From NCBI RefSeq assembly GCF_009389715.1, contig NC_052407.1:5397154-5461153 (forward strand): a stretch of 64,000 bases of DNA, given 5' to 3'. Source of the DNA: Phoenix dactylifera (taxonomy: Eukaryota > Streptophyta > Magnoliopsida > Arecales > Arecaceae). The translations under genes were made by a program, and so were the position numbers. Every line of letters starts with the position of its first letter. Position 1 is the stretch's first letter. Positions 1 through 9,059 of the stretch are shown piece after piece. The notes below the pieces were generated by a model. The model made no database searches, was not told where the DNA came from, and saw nothing but the letters and a program-made list of their open reading frames with translations.

Positions 1-714
1 TAACACTATTAATTTAACCGGAACATAAGTGTAGGTTTTACAAATTATTAGGTATAAGTATAATAAATATAAATCTTAAAGGAATTTTTGTAATTTACTC
101 TTTTTCATAAGTCCTTTTGTTAGAAAGTGCATTATTTTCCTTAATATCCCCCCTTAATACACTTCTCTAAGATTATCTCGAAGTCTTATCTTGGTTTCAC
201 CTTCATAAGGATATTATATCCATTTGCTCCTAACGTTATCAGGTGGCACTTGACTGCAACATGCTTCATTCTGTTATGAGGTTTTTTGAGAATTCCTGCG
301 AAACTACTCTGCAATAAAATCTGAAGAAGCTTCAGTTTGAGAATCCTAGCCTAAACATGATTTCTTCCAAGCTTTCCACATCACTAAGGTAAAGATATCC
401 AAACCAGCAAGTCAAGCGAAGAAGCTCTGCTGTGTGCTACTGGATTATTTACTATTAGTTTTGTTAATTCTTGTCTCAGAGATTTCTAATATGTTAGTCC
501 TGTTGCTCCCCCTTGCCTTGAAATATCTTTTTCTAGCCAAATAGCTTAACATGCTGTGCCTGATGCTGCCACATCCTAAGCTTTGGCAAACAAACATGCA
601 ACTGTCCCTAGCTTCTTTTTTTGCTAATTTGATCCTCATGAGAAGTTACTAGTGCATTGTCTAAATGTACAATATGAATTACTCTCCACGTCAGCCATTT
701 CTCCACACGAAACA
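1..714. other. Gene-free, AT-rich stretch
   Basis: No coding signal is supported here. A short open frame on the minus strand (445-639) may be a decayed continuation of the Copia fragment to its right, which on that strand would run leftwards, but similarity is too weak to call. The pyrimidine-rich, AT-rich composition is ordinary plant intergenic sequence. Confidence 0.4.
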
Positions 715-719
715 CTACA

Positions 720-960
720 TGTGTGCTTGATTAGCTCTTGATCTTATTCTTCTTGTCAAATTGGAGAGAGTATTATTTCGTATCGTATGACCCGAACTTG
801 AGAAATTCTGCCTCAGGCCGGGAACTAGCAGAGCATTGCTGATATACCTCTCTCCTTCATTGGTCAGAACGAGGATCCTCACTTTGCCTTTTTGTCTCCA
901 ACAGTGCTTCTTTGCCGTTCTTGTTCTCATCTTTATTTTATTTTTATATTCTTTCTGGAG
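720..960 (-). pseudogene. Copia retrotransposon polyprotein remnant
   Basis: The minus-strand translation contains GKVRILVLTNEGERYISN followed by LLVPGLRQNF. This matches the segment of plant Copia polyproteins just before the integrase, where the usual pattern is a basic 'GKV' stretch, then 'I.NVLYVPGL..NLLSVGQ'. The frame is short, lacks flanking protease and integrase domains, and no LTR or target duplication is visible. It is an old fragment with no expected activity. The match rests on one motif and was made by eye, so the superfamily call is only moderately secure. Confidence 0.4.
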
Positions 961-1039
961 GAAATAGGGAGGTAGGTGACCACCCATCATTTATTCATAA
1001 GAAAATCTTATAGTTAAGCTACAGAGCCAAATTTTGACA

Positions 1040-1290
1040 TATCTAAGGAGCCGCATGGCCAATATATCAATCAGCCAAGATGTTAGACATTATCGTTTTA
1101 GCTCTTGGCCATACTTTGCCAAACTCAGAGAGAAGGTTGTTGTGATCACAAAGACCGGACCAGTCCTTGAACAAATGCAATCTTTCTAGTGCAACAAAGG
1201 CGATCGAGCATCTCTTGTTAAGAAATAGTCGGACATTTCTCTCCTTCCAACACACCCAAGCAAAAGCAACAAACAACATAAGAGTTAGAG
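1040..1290 (-). pseudogene. LINE ORF2 C-terminal remnant
   Basis: The minus strand encodes VAFAWVCWKERNVRLF, then SIAFVALERLHLFKDW. The pattern W..WKERN.R.F is typical of the tail of plant LINE ORF2, just after the zinc-knuckle (zf-RVT) domain. An in-frame stop lies just upstream in the same frame, and the reverse transcriptase is missing. It lies directly left of the younger plus-strand LINE, which inserted at 1387. Call made from pattern alone. Confidence 0.45.
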
Positions 1291-1373
1291 GTCACACCTT
1301 CTTTGGGAAGTTCCTCTTGAGCCAATTTATCCAAAGAAATTTGAGAAAAGCTTGGTGTGTTATTGCCTCCTCC

Positions 1374-1387
1374 AAAGGAGGTCGCCA
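1374..1387 (+). repeat. Left target-site duplication of the LINE
   Basis: The 14 bases AAAGGAGGTCGCCA occur here and again at 5435-5448, exactly flanking the LINE. The A-rich start is typical of the cleavage site of target-primed reverse transcription. The three leading A bases cannot be told apart from the poly-A tail at the right end, so the certain part is 11 bp. Confidence 0.85.
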
Positions 1388-1440
1388 AGGGCCTTTAGAA
1401 GGCTAGGAGAGCGATCCCCAGGTCGTGGGGTTTCTATGCA

Positions 1441-2040
1441 GTGGAGTCTCATGGGCTGTCGGGTGGAATTATTGTCACTTGGAGGCAAGGTTCATGTAGA
1501 CTGGATATTTTTCATGTTTGTGACCAAGAGGTGATTATGGTGATCTCGGAGGGCACTAGCGCTCCTTGGGTTCTTGCTGCGGTGTATGCTAGTACGGACT
1601 TCAGGGAGAGACGGAGGCTTTAGGAGGAGGCATTGCAGTTGATTGATCAGGGCTACCCTATGTTGATGGCCGGTGATTTCAATTGTATTGTTGATCCTCA
1701 GGAGAAGATGGGAGGTAAGCCTTTCTCTTACGAGAGGAAGGTCAAGGAATTTCAGAATTTTTTGACCACAAATGGCTTGATTGACTTGGGATTCTCGAGC
1801 CCTAGGTTTACGTGGTGCAACAATCAGCAGGTAGGGCCAGAGTTTGGGAGAGACTTGACAGAGCCTGTGCGACAGCTGGGTGGGTCCAGAGCTTTCCGGA
1901 TCACCGTGTAAGTCACTTGCTTAGGATTGCGTCCGATCACAGCCCTCTATTATTGAGTACAGATGCATATGTTCCAGTGCACCCTCTTTCAGATTCGAGA
2001 AGCTGTGGCTCTGTTATCCACGCTCTTGGGAGATGGTGAG
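1441..2040 (+). pseudogene. LINE AP-endonuclease domain, degraded
   Basis: Pieces of an exonuclease/endonuclease/phosphatase-fold domain: PWVLAAVYAS, then MLMAGDFNCIVDPQEK (the GDFN motif), FTWCNNQ, and in another frame IASDHSPLLL (the SDH catalytic motif near the domain end). In LINEs this domain nicks the target DNA to prime reverse transcription. A TAG at 1621-1623 interrupts the frame and a frameshift near 1850-1870 separates the GDFN part from the SDH part. All key motifs are recognisable but the frame is broken. Confidence 0.85.
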
Positions 2041-2140
2041 GGAGGCATAGAGCATTCCAGTTAGGGGTGATGCTATGTATCAGGTGTCCCGCATATTGGA
2101 GTTGGTGAGGAGGAGGCTGAGGAGATGGAATTGAGAGGAG

Positions 2141-4018
2141 GTGGGTGATATTTTTAGGAGGATTGAGGAGTCAGAGGTGGCCATTGCCAGTTTACAGGCT
2201 CAGGAGGCTCGAGAGGGGGTTTGTTGGATGAGGAGGTCGGGGAGCTCAGATCACTATTGGTTTTGCATGATGCCCTCCTCAGACAGCAGGAGATATTCTG
2301 GAGATAGAAGGCGAGGGTACAGTGGATCATGGAGGGGGACAGAAATACCAGTTTTTTTTCACCAGGCGACAGTGATTAGGAGGCATCAGAACAGAATCAG
2401 AGTTATCAGGGATGAGGATGGGCAGCAATCAGAGGACCCGGATGTGATCCAGAGGATTTTGGTGAGTTTCTTTAGGGCTAGGTGGACAGAGCAGACCAAA
2501 GATGTAAACTTAGCAGATATCCCGCCGCCAGAGGTGGGGGTTACAGAGGAGCAGTCTATAGCTTTGATTAGGCCGGTATCGGAGCAGGAGATCAGGGAGG
2601 CAGTGTGGTCCCTTGGGGGGGACAAGGCTCCAGGGTCGGATGGGTTCCCACCTGTGTTCTTTCAGCGTTATTGGATGATAGTTGGGCGAGACGTGACAGA
2701 GGCTATACAACAGTTTTTTAGCACGGCGGTGATGGCGGCTGAGTGGCAGAGGACTTTCACCACCCTGATTTCGAAGCGGCAGGATGCTACGGAGCCGAGT
2801 CATTTTCGTCCGATTAGCCTCTGCACGACCTTGTACAAAGTGACGACGAAGATTCTTGCTGTCAGGTTGAGGGATGTTCTTCCTAGGCTCATTAGCCCGG
2901 AGCAGGGGGCTTTCTTGGAGGGGAGGAGTATATCGGATAATGTACTTATTGCTCAAGAGTTTATGTTTGATCTTGGTAGGGCTCCGATGAGGAGGAGCTT
3001 GATGGGGATCAAACTTGACATGAAGAGAGCCTATGATAGGATGAGGTGGGACTTTGTGCAGCAGTCTCTGCGGGGGTTTGGGGTTCATAAGACATGGATC
3101 AGGTGGGCTATGGGTTGTATTAGTACTCCTTTTTTTGCCATTCTGGTGAATAGCACGCCATCCCGATTCTTTACATCATTGGGGGGGGGGGGGGGGTTGC
3201 ACCAGGGTTGCCCCCTTTCTCCACTACTATTCATTATATATGCGGATGCTCTGTCTAGTTCTCTACGGCAGGCAGTGGCCAGTCAGGAGTTGGAGGCTTA
3301 CAGACCGGTGGAGGGGGCACCTGCGATTTCTCACTTGCTCTTTGCGGATGATTGCCTGCTTTTAGCCAGATCGTCTAGGCAGGCGGCCCAGACGATAGGT
3401 CGAATTCTTCGAGATTACCGTGCTGTGTCGGGTCAAGCGGTCAACCTGGCCAAGTCAGCTGTTACGTTTAGCCCGAGGACTAGACCGGCGCTGAAGCACT
3501 CTATATTGGAGGTCCTGGGAGTGGGTGAGCAGGTGGGCTTGATGACATATGTGGGAGTTCCACTATGTGGCCGGTGTCTGAGGATTAGGGACTGCATCTC
3601 CCTTGAGCTCAGCATCAGATGCAGGCTAGAGGGCTGGCAGATACACACATTTTCTATGATGGGTAGGATCACTCTGGTTTGCTCTGTGCTTACCTCAGTC
3701 CCTATTTATCTACCATCCCACGCCATTATTCCGGTGGCAGTTCTGAGGTCCCTTGAGCAAGTTTTTAGGGATTTTATCTGGGGAAGGAGCAGTGGTAGAG
3801 GCGGGATCCATCTGGTGGCTTGGAAGGTTGTATGTCAGTCGATCAATGCTGGAGGTTTGGGGGTGCAATCTTTGGTGGCGAGACGGGAGGTATTAGCGGC
3901 GAGGCATGCAGTTAGATTTGTGCTTGAGCCCGAGAGTATGTGGTCCTCACTGATGAGGGCCAAGTATGGTGCTTTGGTACCTGGGGGGCGAGCCGGGCGA
4001 CACCACTCCCCGGTCTAG
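2141..4018 (+). CDS. LINE reverse transcriptase (long open remnant)
   Basis: An open frame of 625 codons carrying the LINE reverse transcriptase, which copies element RNA at the nicked target. Visible motifs in order: GDKAPGSDGFPPVFFQRYW, FRPISLCTTLYKV, SPEQGAFLEGRSISDN, a palm motif near KLDMKRAYDRM, HQGCPLSPLLF, YADALSSSL and the catalytic HLLFADDCLLL. The frame is probably the middle of a longer ORF2 rather than a separate gene, because the endonuclease lies upstream and the zinc knuckle continues after the TAG at 4016-4018. A run of 16 G (3181-3196) sits just before the QGCPLSP motif and codes for extra glycines, so this part is altered compared with relatives. Confidence 0.88.
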   Translation: MGDIFRRIEESEVAIASLQAQEAREGVCWMRRSGSSDHYWFCMMPSSDSRRYSGDRRRGYSGSWRGTEIPVFFHQATVIRRHQNRIRVIRDEDGQQSEDPDVIQRILVSFFRARWTEQTKDVNLADIPPPEVGVTEEQSIALIRPVSEQEIREAVWSLGGDKAPGSDGFPPVFFQRYWMIVGRDVTEAIQQFFSTAVMAAEWQRTFTTLISKRQDATEPSHFRPISLCTTLYKVTTKILAVRLRDVLPRLISPEQGAFLEGRSISDNVLIAQEFMFDLGRAPMRRSLMGIKLDMKRAYDRMRWDFVQQSLRGFGVHKTWIRWAMGCISTPFFAILVNSTPSRFFTSLGGGGGLHQGCPLSPLLFIIYADALSSSLRQAVASQELEAYRPVEGAPAISHLLFADDCLLLARSSRQAAQTIGRILRDYRAVSGQAVNLAKSAVTFSPRTRPALKHSILEVLGVGEQVGLMTYVGVPLCGRCLRIRDCISLELSIRCRLEGWQIHTFSMMGRITLVCSVLTSVPIYLPSHAIIPVAVLRSLEQVFRDFIWGRSSGRGGIHLVAWKVVCQSINAGGLGVQSLVARREVLAARHAVRFVLEPESMWSSLMRAKYGALVPGGRAGRHHSPV

Positions 4019-4024
4019 AGAGAG

Positions 4025-4850
4025 ATGTGTGCTAGGGCTATGGTGGTGCTTCCGGAGATCAAATGGGCCATTGGTGATGGTCGCTCTATAGATGTGATGG
4101 AGGACAGTTGGGTGACCGAGTGGCCGATGTGCCGCATGCCGACCATGGTGGACTCTGCGAGATTAGCAGGGTGTAGGATTAGCGACTTACTGGACCCAGA
4201 GGGGGGTTTGGAGGGTGGGGATGATTCGGGAGGCGTTTGGGGAACAGCTGGCGGAGTTGGTTTTGGCCCTGCCAGTCCCTGCTGGGGGGAGTCTGATAGG
4301 TTACTTGGCGCAGGTGCGGGTCAGAGATCTTCACGCTTTGTTCAGCAAGGCGCCAGTTCGACAGATTGCAGGTGGCTGGATATAAAGGCTACGGATTCAT
4401 CCCCGAGTGGCACTCTTCATCTGGAAGGTGGCTTGGGGCTGCCTCCCTGCTAGGAGTATGCTAGCCCAGTGTGGTATGCGGGTCCTTCAGTGCTGTGAGG
4501 CGTGTGGTGATACCGTGGAGACCACCGAGCATGTTCTTATGCAGTGTCCTAGGGCCCGAGAGATATGGAGGAGGTCTCCGGTCTCTCTACCTGACGCGGT
4601 GGCCTCAGCGCAGGATTTGTGCAGGTATTGAGAGACTCTATGCGTAGCCCTAGATCGGCGGTGGATGGGATTCTGAGAGCATACCTGTTCTATCACATTT
4701 GGCTGGACAGGAACGCTGGCATTTTTGAGGAGAGGCGGTCGCCTCCGAGGATGGTGGTGGATAGAGCGGCTCGACACGCGAGGGACGTTATTGAGGCTGC
4801 CACCGTGTTTTCTTCTAAGATGGCTAGGGACACCTAGGGCACTCTTCACG
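4025..4850 (+). pseudogene. LINE zf-RVT region, frame-broken
   Basis: The linker and zinc-binding domain that follow the reverse transcriptase in plant LINEs. One frame gives IKWAIGDGRSIDVMEDSWV (the 'IGDG..I..W.D.W' pattern). A second frame (about 4407-4631) gives CEACGDTVETTEHVLMQC, a C-x2-C...H...C knuckle, followed by REIWRR. Around 4680-4740 the expected W.DRN.-type tail appears as IWLDRNAGIFEERR in a third frame. At least two frameshifts split the region. Confidence 0.8.
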
Positions 4851-4900
4851 CTGTTTCAGCGCTACGCTTTGCCCTTGTTTCTTGGGTACCCCCACCCCTT

Positions 4901-5380
4901 GGCTATCTCAAAGTAAACTTCGATGGCAGCAAGTCAATGGATGGTGTGACTGGAGGGGTAGGATTTGTGATCAAGGATCACTGTGGTAGGATGCTTGCCG
5001 CAGGAGGGCGGCGTACACCAGGGCTTACTGTAGTTGGGGCGGAGCTGCGGGCTGCCTGGAAGGGTTTATCCTACGCCAGGCAGGTACCTGGCGTTGAACG
5101 GGTGTACCTTGCGGGAGACTCTGCGGTGGTGATCAACTGGATTCGGAGGGCGAACAGGTATGGTGATGGTCACCAGACTCGCAGGATGGCTCAGCTAATG
5201 AGCGGCTTTCAGGCAGTTCACGTATTTAGGGAGGCGAACAGGGCCGCAAACTGGGTCACCTTTTTTGTGGCCCGGAATGCCGGGAACTTTTTGTGGACGT
5301 CTGCTTCAGATGCTCCTGTTGCTTTGTTATCTTTTCTTTCCCGTGACGTGGCTAGTTGTACTCATATTAGACTTAAATGA
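4901..5380 (+). CDS. LINE RNase H domain
   Basis: Open frame to the TGA at 5378-5380, encoding a type I RNase H as found at the end of ORF2 in many plant LINEs. It degrades the RNA strand of the RNA-DNA hybrid. Catalytic elements are visible: KVNFDGSKS (first Asp), VGAELRAAWKGL (Glu), VYLAGDSAVVINWI (Asp), and HVFREANRAANWV near the end. A methionine start at 4937 would cut off the first catalytic Asp (codon 4922-4924), so the domain is read as continuous with upstream sequence, not as an independent gene. Confidence 0.85.
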   Translation, partial: GYLKVNFDGSKSMDGVTGGVGFVIKDHCGRMLAAGGRRTPGLTVVGAELRAAWKGLSYARQVPGVERVYLAGDSAVVINWIRRANRYGDGHQTRRMAQLMSGFQAVHVFREANRAANWVTFFVARNAGNFLWTSASDAPVALLSFLSRDVASCTHIRLK

Positions 5381-5393
5381 ATGAGTAGCCGTT

Positions 5394-5397
<4 letters not shown>

Positions 5398-5428
<31 letters not shown>

Positions 5429-5437
5429 AAAAAAAAA
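5398..5437 (+). repeat. LINE 3' tail: (CA)n then poly-A
   Basis: About 13 CA dinucleotides followed by about 14 A. It directly follows the RNase H stop by ~17 bp and abuts the right target-site duplication, so it is the element's 3' end. The CA part probably arose by slippage in the tail. Confidence 0.9.
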
Positions 5438-5448
5438 GGAGGTCGCCA
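5435..5448 (+). repeat. Right target-site duplication of the LINE
   Basis: Perfect 14-bp repeat of 1374-1387. After it the pre-insertion sequence resumes, so 1387 and 5449 were once adjacent. Confidence 0.85.
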
Positions 5449-6024
5449 GGCACCAATCTGCCTGAAGTCTGCAAAATCAACTTGGAATGGAACATTCCAA
5501 CTGATCAAGTATGTGAGGGTGTTTTTCTTCCCCTAAATCTGTAAGTTCCAAGGATGGATTTTGAACAAAAACTTCAGTGATAGACCGCAAAAAATTCAGC
5601 TCCAGTTTGGAAACACAGGATCACGCAGCAGAATACAATGCCAGTCATATAAATGAAGAATACGCCAGGTCTAATGAAATAAAAAAGAACAAAAAATAGC
5701 AACAATGGCACATAATGTATGCATTCAAGAAGTGGAGTGCTGGATCCCCTATCTGGTCAAAATCTTTCTTGACACCAAGATCAATACGTGCCTACATTTT
5801 ATTCGAACAGAATGAGATCACTGATTATCACAAAAGAAACATGAGAGAGACTGAAAAACTATATGCAATTTGCAGCAGAAAGATCCACAAGACCCCAGAA
5901 AGGTCTTTATATACAGAACATCGGTCATAACCACATTACGACACAATAATAAATAGAACAGGGAGATTTAATAGACATAGAAGCCCATACCTCACAACAC
6001 ATACTCCAAAGAAATGATATTCCA
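5449..6024 (-). other. 3' flank / likely 3' UTR of the BSD gene
   Basis: No coding frame of note. On the minus strand this lies directly after the BSD stop codon. A minus-strand AATAAA lies at about 5795 (TTTATT on the plus strand), a plausible poly-A signal ~230 bp after the stop. The LINE insertion lies beyond it, so the transcript end may be untouched. Confidence 0.45.
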
Positions 6025-6738
6025 TCATTCCACATCAATATCTTCAACATCTAGCCAATCATTGGATTCCTTGGTTTGCAGGCAAGTGGAGTCATCAATC
6101 TTTGAAGAGGCCCCAGGGCCTAGCTGAACCCAGCCTCTAGAGTCCTCAGTTCGAGGATTGTTTGCATCAAGGGCCTTGGTGCTTGAAAGTGTGCCTCGAT
6201 CATCATCATACTCCAGATCACTGAATGATACGTCTTCCTCATGTCCTAATGGGATAGCAGCACCCCCCGTGCCACCCATTTCACCCGTATCCTCTTCCAA
6301 CCAGTCATCACCATCCTCTTCGTCCTTCTCAATCACGACTTTCGATGTCTCAGTAGGCAAATACTTCGTCTTACTTTGCACAGGTGGCTGTTCTTCAATG
6401 ACAGACTTGTCAATAATTTTCACCTCAGTTGTTTGAACAGGGTGCTTTTCAGTCTCAACATCTGCCAAGGGATCAGAAGTGGGTTCTCCAAATGAGGGTG
6501 CAACAGGGTGCTTTTCAGTCTCAACATCCGCCAAGGGATCGGAAGTGGATTCTCCAAATGAGGGTGCTTTGGATGGTGCAGTTTCACTGATTATTTTTGA
6601 TGGTCCTATGACATTGTCTTCAATTGGAACTGAAGCAGCATCCTCTTTCCTATATGATGTCTCCCTTCCAGACCTCTCAGATCCAGGCTTTGTCCGATTC
6701 TGTGGATCCTGTAACAACATTGATCTTGTTTCCATGAT
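6025..6738 (-). CDS. BSD gene exon 3
   Basis: Begins after acceptor GCATGCAG (AG at 6740-6739) with ATC ATG GAA, in phase 0, and runs to the TGA/TAA stop position at 6025-6027. It codes residues 286-522, an acidic low-complexity tail with a tandem 22-residue repeat (6436-6567). Confidence 0.92.
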   Translation of the reverse strand: MMETRSMLLQDPQNRTKPGSERSGRETSYRKEDAASVPIEDNVIGPSKIISETAPSKAPSFGESTSDPLADVETEKHPVAPSFGEPTSDPLADVETEKHPVQTTEVKIIDKSVIEEQPPVQSKTKYLPTETSKVVIEKDEEDGDDWLEEDTGEMGGTGGAAIPLGHEEDVSFSDLEYDDDRGTLSSTKALDANNPRTEDSRGWVQLGPGASSKIDDSTCLQTKESNDWLDVEDIDVE

Positions 6739-7812
6739 CTGCATGCAAACGAGACAATGAAACATGTTAACAATATCTATGTACAATAGCCACTCAAGTG
6801 AGATAGTTTAATGCAAGATCCATACTTAGCATAAAAATCAGAAAGATACATAAACATCCAAAATTAGCTCCAGCACCTTCACCCTCCTGCTCCAGTACCA
6901 CACATCACCTCTCTACTTCTCATAACCCTTTATCGGGCCACTTAATTGTCAAGGGTTTGACCTGACCAATAGTGTCTATCTGATGACCTGGACAAACCAC
7001 TCATCACAGAAGACAAATAGTCTAGTGGATGGTTTGCCACTGTGGCTAATTTGGTCATGTGAATAGATAAATCTTGGCCAATCCAGTGAGCAGGACAGAA
7101 GCAGATTTGTTCAACTTCTAGCTGGTCTGATTTTACAGTTCATGCTGGCTTTCATTACACTGATGTAAATACAATGGAGAATTTTATATTCTAATATCTA
7201 CGCCTCATAACCCTCCAGCCCATCACCAGCACACCTAAAAGAGTCGCTTTTTCAGGCCACTTATTCTCAACGGTTTGACCTGGCCAATAGAGTCTCCCTG
7301 ATGACCTGGAAAATCCACTCATGATAGAAGACAAACAGTTCAGTGAATGGTTTGACACTGGTTAATTTGGTTGTGATTAGATAAATCTTGGCCAATCCAA
7401 TAAGCAGGACAGAAACACAGTGGTTCAACTTTTTATCTCGTTTAATTTTACAGTTCACACTGGCTTTCATTACACTGATTAAATACTATGGAAAATAGTA
7501 TATTCTAATATCTTGATTCTTTTTTCACCTGAAACTCCTCACTGACATGAATCTGACCTATTTACAGCACTGTTCAACTGACATCAACCAAAAACCTTCT
7601 CATGCTTGACAAACATACAAACAAAGGAAAGAAAAGGGAAAAATATATCTGAGAGGAATTAAAAATAAATTCAAAATTAGATTCAGCATTAAATAAATGA
7701 TAAGGAATTGTAATGAAATCCTTGAGCGCTCCAAGGGAAAAAAGTGATGAAAAGCAAAACAAACTTTGCTTGATCCACTTCAAGGGATGAGAGAGTGGGG
7801 CGGGCAAGAGAG

Positions 7813-7850
<38 letters not shown>

Positions 7851-9016
7851 ATATTTCTAGATATCTAATATCAAGGGACCAAGCAGGGTCAAAGCTTGAC
7901 AAATCATCAGCATTGAATAGAAAGGGACAAAGAGCAGGGGTTTCTGGAGGCAAGCATCATTTTAGAGAAAGAGGGTTTCCAGTCGTTCCAATGAGAAGAT
8001 CTAAACAATATCTTGATCAACTTGAGCTGCCCTGCAAGTATAGTTGCTGGGATGATCCCACTTGGCAGTTAAAGATCAAAGCCTTCAAGTAATGACTGCT
8101 TAGTTGAATCCATACAACATAAAATTTCCAGCAGAAAGAATCGATTGAAACCCAATGCTCACACAAAGAACTATAAACTCAATCCACAATGGGTCCAAAT
8201 TGGTTCGAGTGCAAATCCAAAATGGGTTCAAGTTGGTAAAGAGTAGAAAATTGCCAACCTTATATCATCATGAAAGAAATGATACAATGACTTACAATTG
8301 TATTACAAAAAATAAGCAGAAATTATGTTGAATAAGAAATCATATACTAAAAAAAATGTGCCTGTTTTTAGTATTTTGGTAACCCAGCACCAATAAAAAC
8401 CAACCTGGTCTTAGCTTGGTTGGTGTGAACTGGGTCCAATATCAGTTGGCTCAGTTCTGGTTCCTGAAAAATGAGAACTGATCAGGATTGGTTAGGTTCC
8501 AGGTTGACTCCTAACTCACAGTACACCCTAACATGACCACCACTACTAATTTTCTCCAAAAGTAAACCTTAGCATGAAGTCCTTCTTAGAGTAGGTCTCT
8601 ACCTCCACAAAAAAAAATAAAATGTGAACAAAAATAAAAGCACCTTATGACCAACTGGCCACTTTAAGAGTGTGCAATACGTGCTATATAGGTTCAATAA
8701 ATGCAAATTTTGACAACTCAGCCGACAGGAATCATATATTCACTAAGATGCCCACCAGGTTTGGCTGAATTTATCAAGCAAGGGTACTTGACCCTCCTAT
8801 CTCTCTTCGTTCCTTTTCTTTATTTTCCCTTCCAACAAGTGGCTTTCTCTTGAACTCAAAGCAAAAAACTTTTTCCTGTAATTTCATTTGTTCTTAACTT
8901 TGAATTGAGAGTTAAAATCTATTCATGTATAGATGACCCTGTCTCTCTAAGATGTTGTGAAGAAGAAATTTTATTAAGCTATTAATTGGAAGAAAAGCTT
9001 GATGAAATAGTAACTA

Positions 9017-9059
<43 letters not shown>

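Larger units (their letters stand above)
1388..5434 (+). mobile_element. LINE (L1-type non-LTR retrotransposon) with RNase H
   Basis: A ~4.05-kb plus-strand element whose order is AP endonuclease (degraded), reverse transcriptase, CCHC-like zf-RVT knuckle and RNase H, ending in a (CA)n then poly-A tail. It is bounded by a 14-bp target-site duplication. The first ORF of full plant L1 elements (gag-like, RNA binding) is absent, so the copy is 5' truncated, as is common for LINEs. The RT frame is open for 625 codons, but the endonuclease has a stop and a frameshift, and there is a stop between RT and the zinc knuckle. It is therefore not autonomous. It lies ~590 bp beyond the stop codon of the BSD gene, in the opposite orientation. 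Confidence 0.93.

Noticed and set aside
7574..8092. Frames with poly Arg-Glu or Ser-Leu around the GA microsatellite
   Set aside because: Produced by the dinucleotide repeat inside an intron.
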